64,000 nt of DNA. Source: PSRI01 sp041484195. GTDB lineage: Bacteria; Bacteroidota; Bacteroidia; Chitinophagales; Chitinophagaceae. Position 1 is the first letter of the stretch, and each line of letters starts with the position of its first letter. A model generated the notes under the pieces. It did no database searches, was not told where the DNA came from, and saw only the letters and a program-made list of their open reading frames with translations. Location: the NCBI GenBank assembly GCA_041484195.1, contig JBGPHC010000025.1, positions 5,263 to 69,262 on the forward strand. Reading direction: 5' to 3'. Below are positions 1 through 7,167 of the stretch, piece after piece. A program made the position numbers and the translations under genes.

Positions 1-1
1 G

Positions 2-160
2 TTTCTTTCCATTCCAGTCTTTTGGAAAAATGGTCTGCCCGAAGGAATATACAAGGCGTTGCCTGTTGCACTTGAATTGAAGATATATGAGAGACTTGCC
101 AGTACTTCTTTCGGGTTTCTTCAGGTAAAAGTTGACGTTAGGCATGACAGTATGAGTTGA
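2..160 (+). CDS. 3' end of an unidentified gene cut by the window edge
   Basis: Frame 2 is open from the first bases of the window to a TGA at 158-160, giving 52 residues that end in ...VKVDVRHDSMS. The composition is protein-like (FWKNGLPEGIY, ALPVALELKIYERL). The start lies outside the window and I recognise no family. About 170 bases later, before the perfect hairpin at 354-385, no other frame is convincing. It could be a chance open frame. Confidence 0.3.
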   Translation, partial: FLSIPVFWKNGLPEGIYKALPVALELKIYERLASTSFGFLQVKVDVRHDSMS

Positions 161-330
161 ACTTTCATAAACATAATGAAAAAATCATTCAGTTGTCCCC
201 TCAGTTGTCCCTATTTTTTAATTCATTCTAATTTTACCATTCCTTTATGATTCAATATTGACGGGCATTGTGGCTATTTTACAGGCATTTTGGAGATATG
301 AAGTTAACCGGAATTAGATAGGTGTTAGTG

Positions 331-343
331 CGCCCCACACCAC
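331..343 (+). repeat. direct repeat A, left copy (possible attachment site)
   Basis: CGCCCCACACCAC is found here and again at 7155-7167 in the same orientation. In both copies a purine-rich stretch and AATGA follow. The pair brackets the region holding the recombinase remnant and its cargo, so it may mark att-type ends of an old integration. No tRNA gene overlaps this copy. Confidence 0.45.
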
Positions 344-353
344 AAACAGAATG

Positions 354-388
354 AAGCGGTTATGACCTAAAAATCATAACCGCTTTTT
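354..388. terminator. perfect 12-bp hairpin with T-run
   Basis: AAGCGGTTATGA (354-365) pairs perfectly with TCATAACCGCTT (374-385) around an 8-nt loop, and a short T-run follows. It can act as a rho-independent terminator for rightward transcription; the AA at the 5' base gives only weak support for the other direction. It separates the left-edge gene fragment from the element cargo. Confidence 0.65.
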
Positions 389-391
389 CGT

Positions 392-416
392 GTGGTACAA
401 CATAGGTACAACATTT
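392..416 (+). repeat. tandem GGTACAACAT block, left copy
   Basis: Two copies of GGTACAACAT lie here, 11 bp apart start to start. The same doubled arrangement, with 13-bp spacing, occurs at 6971-6996 on the other side of the recombinase remnant, and a shorter GGTACAAC lies at 7222-7229. Short tandem sites near element ends are typical of integrase arm sites or regulator sites; the function here is inferred. Confidence 0.5.
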
Positions 417-490
417 ATATAATTTATTTCCTCGTATTATTGACGACGCATATATAGAACAGTGTAACCTTTACATGGGAATAGTAAAAA

Positions 491-1798
491 ATGGAAATTT
501 TTAACAATAGAGAAATAGCTCTTGGAATTTGGATTGCCATTTTCATCATTTTCGTTTTCCTGAAACCTTCAACAAGAAAGCCCGCCATTGGACTTGTGAA
601 GTCGGCTTTTGCGTGGAAATTGTCCTTTACTTATGCGTCCGCCCTTATATATGTCACAGCTATTGTTTATTTATTGTTTCGCTTGGGCTTGTGGGATAGG
701 GCGCAATTAAAAGATACTATTCTATGGATGCTAACTGTCGGCTCTGTTAATTTGTTTGATATTACCAGGGAGGATAAAAACAATTATTTTAAGGATACTT
801 TAAAAAAGATTTTTAAGTTAACAATCATTTTGGAGTTCCTTGTCGGGTTTTACACGTTCAATTTATCTTTAGAGCTCCTGATTATACCTCTCGTGATTTT
901 GATTTCCGGCTTATTAGCCGTAGGTAAAAAAGAAGAAAAATTTAAGCCGGCCGTAAAATTTTTGAATAATGTTTTGTCATTGCTTGGCCTCTTTCTCATT
1001 GGCTATACTATTTACAAAATCATTCATGACTTTTCCAGCTTTGCAAACAAAGAGACAGCGAGTGAATTTTTAATACCGCCGCCGCTATCCTTTTTATTTC
1101 TGCCTTTTGTATATGTCCTATCCCTGTTGGTTAATTTGGAATCTATTTTTATTGGAGTAAAGAGTGAGTTAAAAAGTAAACGTTTAGTCCGATATGCCCG
1201 ATGGCAAGTGTTGCTCCGGTTTAATTTTAATAAAATAGACACAAACCGCTGGCGTCAATTAGTTTTTGCACGCCATCCAAGAACCAAAAATGATGTACTT
1301 GAATCTATAAAACTTATCAAACGATTAAAAGAGATTGAGAAAAACCCTCCTGAAGTGCCTTTTAATGTTGGGTGGTCTCCCTATATGGCGAAATCTTTTT
1401 TAATGACACAAGGGGTAACGACAAAGTTTTATCAGCCTATCTATGGCGATGAATGGCAAGCATCTTCCCCCTCGATAGACCTGAAAGATTCCATTTTATC
1501 AAGTAATGTTCACTATTATGTTGAAGGCAACGATAATGTCGCGAAGAAACTGATATTGGAATTGAACGTGTATTCACATGAGGGTGCAAAAATGGCCCAT
1601 GCGAAGTTTTTAACATTTGCACAATCTCTTTATCTGGCAGCTTTGGAAAAAGCCATGCCGCATAGTATTGAAGATGCAATTTTAAAAGGGAACGACAAGG
1701 AAATAGAAATAGGGGATAAAAGGATTTCACTTATTAAAAACAAGTGGGCAGGGCATAAGCTAAATGGATATGAAATGGAGTTTGTGATTCAGATTTAA
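491..1798 (+). CDS. multi-pass membrane protein with cytosolic C-terminal domain, unknown function
   Basis: This 435-residue protein is not one I recognise. Hydrophobic segments fall at about residues 10-25, 45-65, 105-125, 130-145, 160-178 and 195-215, which suggests five or six membrane helices. A soluble, charged region of about 210 residues follows, with a basic patch (KSELKSKRLVRYARW) just after the last helix. The gene has no Shine-Dalgarno sequence, is AT-rich, and stands alone on the + strand, converging with the fic-like gene. It lies between the element-end repeats, so it is probably cargo. The start is the first ATG of the frame, about 75 bases after the tandem repeat block. Confidence 0.7.
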   Translation: MEIFNNREIALGIWIAIFIIFVFLKPSTRKPAIGLVKSAFAWKLSFTYASALIYVTAIVYLLFRLGLWDRAQLKDTILWMLTVGSVNLFDITREDKNNYFKDTLKKIFKLTIILEFLVGFYTFNLSLELLIIPLVILISGLLAVGKKEEKFKPAVKFLNNVLSLLGLFLIGYTIYKIIHDFSSFANKETASEFLIPPPLSFLFLPFVYVLSLLVNLESIFIGVKSELKSKRLVRYARWQVLLRFNFNKIDTNRWRQLVFARHPRTKNDVLESIKLIKRLKEIEKNPPEVPFNVGWSPYMAKSFLMTQGVTTKFYQPIYGDEWQASSPSIDLKDSILSSNVHYYVEGNDNVAKKLILELNVYSHEGAKMAHAKFLTFAQSLYLAALEKAMPHSIEDAILKGNDKEIEIGDKRISLIKNKWAGHKLNGYEMEFVIQI

Positions 1799-1872
1799 GT
1801 CAAGCTATGTTCAGCGTTTTTCTTCTAAGGACTGTTTCATTGGGATTTTAATATGCATTTTTTCCAGCCGCT

Positions 1873-3261
1873 CTAGTTTTTATCCCAGGCTTCTTTCCAA
1901 CGTTTGAATTGCGAAGGGCTAATCAGGTAGCGGGCAAAATTCCCTTCGTGCAAAGACATGAGTTCCGTTTCGACAGCCTCAATGAATTTAGCCTGGTCTT
2001 TTTCTGGAAGGGAGGCTGCCTTGTTATTTATTAAAGGGGCTGCCTCTTTATGCGTTAAAGAGTTTGAGATGATATTTGTAATAAGTTCACGAATATTGTT
2101 GCGGTATTTCAAGCGAAATAGGTCTGGCTTTCCAAGCGATTGCTGAACTGATGCGTAGCGTCTGGATGACCGTTCATAAGCCCAAAGAAATACGTCTTTT
2201 AGAAGCTCAATCCTGTTCATTTCATAAACGCCAATCAGCCCTTGAATGTAAATGTCGTTTGGCACGTCAATGAAAGAAAGGGGGGCAAGGTTGTGCCTGT
2301 TAAGCGGAATGTTTGCCGCAAGGCGTGATACACGTTTATTGACGTCGTCGAACGGCTGTAGATAGGGCAGATGCACCATGATAAAAAAAGCCTGTTCAAA
2401 CGGATTTTCTATTGCCGCCGCCTTCGCCAATATCAAATCAAACATTTCCTCGACAAGCTGCGGTATAGCAAGCGGCGTATAAACCGATTTTTGAATGCCG
2501 ACAATAATGGTACGCAACCTGCCGGACGCCATCGGGTCGGGCAACAGGTTGTTTGATAAGATTGCATGCAGGTTTAATATCGTATACCGGTTAAGTCCGA
2601 TATCGTTTACATCCTGCACCATAAACTCGATAGCTTCCTTATGGTTCAAGATCATTTGTGCATCAGTCGTCGATTTACCGTCTGCCGCCTGACCCAGCGA
2701 AATCAAACGTTCGGTGTCGAGCAGTGAATATGTATTTCCTTCGAGACGGCTTGAATTCCATGACAAATCAATCAGCAAACGGTTCAGTATTTCTTTGACA
2801 TATGTTCCTGCTGGCTGATTTAAGTCGGGCGTTTGGCCGAATTCGGCCAGCTTTTTCTTTTCTTCTTCGGTCAGGTAGCTGCTGATATTAGGCTGATATG
2901 ATTCTAAGAAATTCCGGTTGTAACTTACCGGCTCCCTGGCTTGTTCAGGACGTTTGACAAGAGAAAGAACCTTCCGGCTTTCATCTGTCAGGGGTATAAA
3001 ATCGCTATCGCTCTCAGTGGCAGGAATTACTTCCGGAGACTCTTTTTCGGCAAGATGATAGCGTGTTGAATGTGATTGCCCGGTTCTCCTAATGACGCCT
3101 TGTTTAATCATGTCCTCCAATCGCCTTTGGAGAGTGCGGACATTTATATTTAGGCCGGTTGCCTTTTTGACTTCGTCGATAAGAGCGCCTGCTTTAAATC
3201 CTCTTAGGACACTTTCTATGACATCTTTCTGTCGATTAATTTCTTGTCTGCTTTCTTTCAT
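1873..3261 (-). CDS. Fic family protein with N-terminal winged helix and variant active-site loop
   Basis: Fic proteins usually transfer AMP to target hydroxyl groups. From the ATG at 3261 the product has 462 residues. Residues about 5-75 look like a winged helix (LQRRLEDMIKQGVIRRTG). SSRLEG at about 170-175 matches the inhibitory (S/T)xxxE(G/N) motif. The Fic core has HLPYLQPFDDVNKRVSR at about 297-313, where the canonical HPFxxGNGRxxR would be: the second glycine of GNGR is replaced by Lys and the first by Val. This variant loop is a known Fic subgroup, but its chemistry is unclear. The ATG is chosen over an upstream TTG because GGGGAGG lies 6 nt before it. The promoter and operator-like palindromes directly upstream suggest self-repression through the winged helix. 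Confidence 0.85.
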   Translation of the reverse strand: MKESRQEINRQKDVIESVLRGFKAGALIDEVKKATGLNINVRTLQRRLEDMIKQGVIRRTGQSHSTRYHLAEKESPEVIPATESDSDFIPLTDESRKVLSLVKRPEQAREPVSYNRNFLESYQPNISSYLTEEEKKKLAEFGQTPDLNQPAGTYVKEILNRLLIDLSWNSSRLEGNTYSLLDTERLISLGQAADGKSTTDAQMILNHKEAIEFMVQDVNDIGLNRYTILNLHAILSNNLLPDPMASGRLRTIIVGIQKSVYTPLAIPQLVEEMFDLILAKAAAIENPFEQAFFIMVHLPYLQPFDDVNKRVSRLAANIPLNRHNLAPLSFIDVPNDIYIQGLIGVYEMNRIELLKDVFLWAYERSSRRYASVQQSLGKPDLFRLKYRNNIRELITNIISNSLTHKEAAPLINNKAASLPEKDQAKFIEAVETELMSLHEGNFARYLISPSQFKRWKEAWDKN

Positions 3262-3276
3262 TTGGAGCCTCCCCAA

Positions 3277-3307
3277 CAAATATACTATTTTTATGTCGGG
3301 GAAGCAA
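3277..3307 (-). promoter_or_regulatory. promoter of the fic-like gene
   Basis: On the - strand, TTG (3307-3305) is followed after exactly 20 nt by TATATTTG (3284-3277), an excellent match to the Bacteroidota TTG/TAnnTTTG promoter. The predicted transcript start lies about 10 nt before the ATG at 3261, leaving a short leader that holds the GGGGAGG ribosome-binding site. Confidence 0.75.
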
Positions 3308-3351
3308 GTTTAGCGACATATAATGTACTCCGCGACATATATATGTCGCGG
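3292..3351. promoter_or_regulatory. TATGTCG/CGACATA operator cluster upstream of the fic-like gene
   Basis: TATGTCG (3292-3298) and CGACATA (3314-3320) form an inverted repeat spanning the -33 box of the fic promoter. Just upstream lies a perfect 22-bp palindrome (3330-3351), made of CCGCGACATAT and its reverse complement, which contains the same half-sites. Four copies of one heptamer around one promoter argue for a dimeric DNA-binding regulator, most simply the winged helix of the Fic protein itself. Confidence 0.65.
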
Positions 3352-3374
3352 ACGGCAATATTTTCATAAGATAG

Positions 3375-3896
3375 CTAGCTTCTTTTCGTCCTGACCCTTG
3401 CAGCCTTAAACATGGCTTTTGTTGCTTTTTCAACTGAGGCTCGAACCGGATCAAGATTAAGGCGGGCATATATGGCCGTTGCTTGTTGGGGCTTGTGACC
3501 CAATGATCTGCCAATAATAATTGTACTGCTTCCTGTTATAGCCTGCCAGCTTCCCAAAGTACGCCGCAAGTCATGCAATCTTAAATCTTTAATTTCTGCA
3601 CTTGCGATTATTTTATTCCAGATGCGACGAAACTCTATTAGATGTCCCGCTTTGCCTTCCCCAGGAAAGACATATTCGCTTTTATTGTTTTTACGGTCTA
3701 ATAATATCCGAATGGCTTCCGGCGTGAGTGGTATTGTAAGAGGCTCCTCGTTTTTTGTGCGAGGGATGCGCCATACTTTTCGTTCAAAGGAAATTTGGAT
3801 CCCTCCGAGCGCCAATTCTCTTAGCGGCGGGATCTTTAATGGTGTATTCCTCGGGAATAGATTATCATGAGCTTCTATCTGTTCTTTTAGGGTCAC
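3375..3896 (-). pseudogene. tyrosine recombinase (phage-type integrase) remnant, catalytic half only
   Basis: The 173-residue frame ends in a clear tyrosine recombinase catalytic core: RLHDLRRTLGSW (His and Arg of box II), SLGHKPQQATAIYARL (His, then the Tyr nucleophile) and a KATKAMF tail. Intact Bacteroidota and phage integrases have about 380-420 residues. Here the N-terminal arm-binding and SAM-like core-binding domains are missing, and the GARR segment carrying the first catalytic Arg is replaced by unrelated sequence (about residues 20-35) before homology resumes at ISFERKVWRIP. It should be inactive. It points to an integrative element that can no longer move by itself. Confidence 0.85.
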
Positions 3897-4006
3897 AAGG
3901 CATTGTCAAAACGGTATTAACCTATAACGATGTGATAGCTGACAGAGAAAAGGCTGCTGTTAATCCAGTTTATTTTTTGTGGAAGACGCAGCAGGGTTAG
4001 CGGTCT

Positions 4007-4495
4007 TTATTTCTCTTTTTGAGTTTCTAACAGTTTCGAAAAACCATTTATTATCTGTGTTGCCATTTCATCTTCCAAATGATCGATACCATTGTAAAAC
4101 AAACCCAGTTCCGTCATTTCGGCCTGTGTGCCAATAAGACAGCCACGCCCTTCACCGAAAGTTTTTATTAATTCGCTTTTACTTTGCTTTGTAAATTCGG
4201 GAGAATATATCGTTCTAAAAATAGAAAGATCAACTATCAAGCCGTCAATTTCAACCCAGGCATGACCCATCCAATATTGTAAGTTATTTTTATCTGCGCT
4301 TGAAATACTGAAATCTTGTTTAAAGAGGACTTCCCTATTAAAAGAAAGCGATCCTGTAGTCAAATTGGAACTCATATTATGCTTGTCTTTTAAAATAGCA
4401 TATAAAAGCGCAGACATCGGCAAACATAAAAATGGCTTGTATAGCGTGTTTTTCAAGATATCCAAAACGACATCCTTTATAATATCCTCTTTCAT
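4007..4495 (-). CDS. predicted papain/transglutaminase-like protein with Cys-His-Asp triad
   Basis: The product has 162 residues from the ATG at 4495; a TTG 18 nt upstream is the alternative. Three spaced motifs stand out: LCLPMSALLYAIL (Cys about 24, followed by a helix), GHAWVEIDG (His about 78) and IVDLS (Asp about 89). The order and spacing resemble transglutaminase/papain-fold enzymes, including the leader-peptidase domain of lasso-peptide B proteins. The C-terminal 65 residues are helical and charged with no recognised motif. It lies 35 bases downstream of a 76-residue protein on the same strand, so the two are probably co-transcribed. The substrate is unknown; it could be a protease, an amidase or a modifying enzyme. 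Confidence 0.65.
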   Translation of the reverse strand: MKEDIIKDVVLDILKNTLYKPFLCLPMSALLYAILKDKHNMSSNLTTGSLSFNREVLFKQDFSISSADKNNLQYWMGHAWVEIDGLIVDLSIFRTIYSPEFTKQSKSELIKTFGEGRGCLIGTQAEMTELGLFYNGIDHLEDEMATQIINGFSKLLETQKEK

Positions 4496-4530
4496 TGCTG
4501 TCTCTTTTTGCAATTCAAATCATCAATCTG

Positions 4531-4761
4531 TTACTCCCGGGAAATTTTCAACCGCCATTTCTTGTACATATTGGTACCATCGGAAAAGATAACAGCATAG
4601 CCGTTGTCTTTAAGATGCTTAATCGTTGCTTCTTTCAAAGGAAAATCAAGAAATTTTGATAGTTGCCCGTTCTCAACCTCTTCTCTTATCACTGCCATTA
4701 TCAGATCAATTTGCTCCTTTGCATTTTCAGCAGCCATTTTTTTTGCTTCTTCTGCCTTCAT
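4531..4761 (-). CDS. small protein of unknown function, first gene of a two-gene operon
   Basis: This 76-residue acidic to neutral protein has an N-terminal helix rich in Ala, Glu and Lys (about residues 1-30), a middle segment (LSKFLDFPLKEATIKHLKDNGYAVIFSDG), which may be helix-turn-strand, and a Trp-containing C-terminus (YKKWRLKISRE). I do not recognise the family, although a GYxV strand followed by W.I is common in small phage and plasmid proteins. It precedes the Cys-His-Asp protein by 35 bases and may be its partner or substrate. The ATG at 4761 has no clear ribosome-binding site. Confidence 0.55.
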   Translation of the reverse strand: MKAEEAKKMAAENAKEQIDLIMAVIREEVENGQLSKFLDFPLKEATIKHLKDNGYAVIFSDGTNMYKKWRLKISRE

Positions 4762-5002
4762 AGAAATAAAAGTAAGACAATTTTTCTACGCCATTGTTTC
4801 CTTTATTGTCATTATCTCCGACATGTATTTGCATTCCTTCCGTGCATCTTCACTCCTTACCACTCGCGGCCGCTTGACGAGTCAACAACAAAATCGGTTC
4901 CCCCTGAAGGTCTCCCCCAATTTTCTTGTATGACTCCGCGTCCGCTCCTGGTCATCAGGAGTTATCGCCCGAAAGGGTAATGCAAACAAAGGAGATACAA
5001 AC

Positions 5003-5260
5003 ATGACAACCACCAAAAACAATGAAACGAAAAAACCAGATTTTCACATCTTCCTGGAAGCCCCTGAAGGAAACAGATATGCTGGTACAATCTATTGTCA
5101 CAAAAAAGGCAACGGTATGGGTATCGTCATCGGCGGCATGCTATACGTCGCCTTCCCGCCAAAATCAAAACCTGCAAAGGGGAGAGCGCGTAAGCGCTCT
5201 CTTACCCCATTGACCTTTATGCCAAATTGTGTAAAATGGGTTATCTTTTACATGTCGTGA
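5003..5260 (+). CDS. small hypothetical protein with strong ribosome-binding site
   Basis: The 85-residue frame begins 8 nt after AAAGGAG, one of the few good Shine-Dalgarno sequences in the window. The first 55 residues look like a compact beta-rich domain (PDFHIFLEAP, GTIYCHKKGNGMGIVIGGMLYVAFPP). The last 30 residues are basic, then hydrophobic, and look unlike the rest. The DNA at 5182-5201 forms a perfect 8-bp hairpin with a GTAA loop inside this tail, so the natural C-terminus may have been altered by an insertion or frameshift. No function can be assigned. Confidence 0.55.
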   Translation: MTTTKNNETKKPDFHIFLEAPEGNRYAGTIYCHKKGNGMGIVIGGMLYVAFPPKSKPAKGRARKRSLTPLTFMPNCVKWVIFYMS

Positions 5261-5284
5261 TTCTGTGCAATTGGAGGCTCAGCC

Positions 5285-5563
5285 ATGAAATTTTCCACGA
5301 AGCTTATCCGTTTCCTGCGTGTTGCTTTCAGGGCGGCAATTTATGACGACAGCATGCCACATATACCTGAAATGAGGCATATTGAAAAAACGAAGGATAA
5401 AAAATCAGAATTACTTTTCATCGAGCAAGCCAAAAATAAGGAGTTGGTGGAATTTATAGAGATCAAATGGAATAAGTATAGAGACGTTATTTTGGAATTT
5501 TTTGTTCCGGCAGAAAAACAGGAAGCTTACGAGAGGGTGAAAGCGAAACTTAAACAAGAGTGA
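5285..5563 (+). CDS. small hypothetical protein, charged and helical
   Basis: This 92-residue product is predicted mostly helical, with a basic N-terminus (MKFSTKLIRFLRVAFRAAIYDD) and Lys/Glu-rich later segments ending in KVKAKLKQE-like sequence. GGAGG lies 8 nt before the ATG. It follows the preceding small gene by 24 bases and precedes the membrane protein by 27, so the three + strand genes probably form one transcript. No family is recognised. Confidence 0.5.
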   Translation: MKFSTKLIRFLRVAFRAAIYDDSMPHIPEMRHIEKTKDKKSELLFIEQAKNKELVEFIEIKWNKYRDVILEFFVPAEKQEAYERVKAKLKQE

Positions 5564-5590
5564 CGCTACTACAAATAAAACCTTACTAAT

Positions 5591-6520
5591 ATGCAATTTT
5601 TGACAAACGCCATTGTTACAACCTTGGTCGTTTTCATGCTCCTGTTGCCCGCATTTATAGTGCTGAGGGTTTTTTGGGGAAGTTCCAGGAGCGATATACA
5701 TGCAGATAATATTTATTCCTATCTCGTATGGGGTATCCCTCTTTCAATTTTGATTTATTGCGGTTATTACGAAGCTAAAATTTACAAGATATTTGACCGA
5801 AAACATTCCTTCCCGACTTATGCCATCTGGAATTTGTTTGCTGACAGTTCAAACAAAGTTGACAGCTCTGGTAACGATGTGAAAAGAATTGCTAATTATA
5901 CCGTTGTTGGATATACGGATTCAATATACGAAACGTCTCTTCTATCACGGCGCATTTCGAAACCTGTTTTCGACACAGTGAGAGTTATAAACGGCAACCC
6001 ACAAGATACTGCGGGACTGGCGAGCATATACTCTTACGTTATCAGCAAAGGCATAAACAACACGAGATACGGCACATCAAAATCCAGAAAGTTTATAAAA
6101 GCTGTTACCTACACATATCCTGTCAACACATCTCCAACCGAATATCAGATGCCAAATCCACCAGGGATAAGTCTATTCACGGCAAAAGGATATCTGGTAA
6201 AGCAATTCTTCATTGTATTAGCCCTCTGTTTTCTCTTGTCTATATTACTCAAAAGACTTTTACAATTCTTCGGTTTGGACAGAATAAAATACTTGAGGTT
6301 TAAAAGTTATTTGCATTACCTTTTGAGTGGACGAGATAAAAGGTTGAAAGAAACCAGACGAGCTCATTTTATAGCTCTATTAAGAAAGAAATATCGTGTC
6401 CAAGTTGACTTACTCTGCCAGATTGGAGACAAAATGAAAATTTATCGAGGCATTATTAAAAAATTTAAAGTGCGCGACGACTGTCTTGAATATCTCGTAT
6501 TGGTTGAAACCAAGCGCTGA
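5591..6520 (+). CDS. membrane protein interrupted by an in-frame TGA (resembles DUF6338-type proteins)
   Basis: The 309-residue frame has hydrophobic segments at about residues 8-27 (with LLPAFIVLRVFW, typical of the N-terminus of DUF6338-like proteins), 45-58 and 210-226. A long soluble insert lies between them, and the C-terminus holds a strand-rich region (KMKIYRGIIKKFKVRDDCLEYLVLV). The frame stops at TGA 6518-6520, but the same frame then stays open for another 99 codons with sequence that fits the missing C-terminus. The gene therefore looks broken by one nonsense change, or is read through. The DUF assignment comes from memory of the family pattern and is tentative. Confidence 0.6.
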   Translation: MQFLTNAIVTTLVVFMLLLPAFIVLRVFWGSSRSDIHADNIYSYLVWGIPLSILIYCGYYEAKIYKIFDRKHSFPTYAIWNLFADSSNKVDSSGNDVKRIANYTVVGYTDSIYETSLLSRRISKPVFDTVRVINGNPQDTAGLASIYSYVISKGINNTRYGTSKSRKFIKAVTYTYPVNTSPTEYQMPNPPGISLFTAKGYLVKQFFIVLALCFLLSILLKRLLQFFGLDRIKYLRFKSYLHYLLSGRDKRLKETRRAHFIALLRKKYRVQVDLLCQIGDKMKIYRGIIKKFKVRDDCLEYLVLVETKR

Positions 6521-6820
6521 AACCTGCTTAGCGAAAAATTCAACAATGAGGGTTTCACGCCTATCAAGAGCGATCTTGACGCGATTTCTTTTAGTATAAA
6601 GGGTAAAGAAATTCTTGCTTCCGTCAATCGATTTGAAGCGGCCGAAGTAATAAAATTGCTAAAAACTCGGCCTGACTTTGGAAATCCCGCAAATGATTTG
6701 GAGTTCATACCTATTGAGGGAGAACTAATGTATTTTAAGCATGATGAAATCAAAAACATCAATATAGAATACATAAAAGTTGTAAAAACAAAGACTCGGA
6801 AAAAGTCTGGCGCATCTTAA
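6521..6820 (+). pseudogene. in-frame continuation of the interrupted membrane protein gene
   Basis: Directly after the TGA, 99 sense codons follow in the same frame, ending at TAA 6818-6820. The first ATG is not until codon 70, so it is unlikely to be a separate gene. The sequence is protein-like (SDLDAISFSIKGKEIL, NRFEAAEVIKLLKTR). ELMYFKHDEIKNINIEYIK resembles the closing strands expected after the upstream part (a 'pxxEIxNVNxxYI' pattern). It is best read as the C-terminal quarter of the same ancestral protein. Confidence 0.6.
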
Positions 6821-6970
6821 TTATTTTCATTTTTTTATTTCTATTACTGTGATCAATGGTTCTGATGCTTCTTTCAGAGAAGCATATCTTTTATCTATGA
6901 CCGTAATGTACCTGACCGCATGTAATGTGAGGGAAGGCTTCAGTGGCTCCAACGGAATTTTCTGAACAAG

Positions 6971-6996
6971 GTGGTACAACATTAGGTACAACATTT
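6971..6996 (+). repeat. tandem GGTACAACAT block, right copy
   Basis: GTGGTACAACAT, a 2-nt spacer, then GGTACAACATTT. It matches the left block at 392-416 except for one extra spacer base. The two blocks are direct repeats about 6.6 kb apart. Confidence 0.5.
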
Positions 6997-7121
6997 TCCG
7001 GTTTGACCTGTTTTTTCTGTTCCCATTAATAAAGAATAATGCTGATTGTCAGCTTAATGGCTTCAAATCAAACCAGATAGCACCATATTTTGATGACTGA
7101 AAATCCTTGTGTCGGCAGGTT

Positions 7122-7150
7122 CCCTGCCTGCGTGACGCAGTCAGGCAGGG
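7122..7150. repeat. REP-like hairpin
   Basis: CCCTGCCTG (7122-7130) and CAGGCAGGG (7142-7150) form a perfect 9-bp stem around CGTGACGCAGT. The form resembles mobile palindromic (REP/BIME-type) elements. It directly precedes direct repeat A, right copy, and interrupts what could be a T-arm-like sequence (GGCAGGTTC ... GATCCCGCC), although no tRNA body is present. Confidence 0.5.
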
Positions 7151-7154
7151 ATCC

Positions 7155-7167
7155 CGCCCCACACCAC
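7155..7167 (+). repeat. direct repeat A, right copy (possible attachment site)
   Basis: This is a second exact copy of CGCCCCACACCAC (first at 331-343), followed by a purine-rich tract and AATGAGC, as on the left. It is the proposed right boundary of the decayed element. The rest of 6821-7417 holds no open frame worth calling. Confidence 0.45.

Noticed and set aside
7108..7167. tRNA-like 3' end (T-arm plus acceptor-like CGCCCCACACCAC)
   Set aside because: No D-arm, anticodon arm or matching 5' acceptor strand is present, and the putative T-stem does not pair well even when the palindrome is removed.
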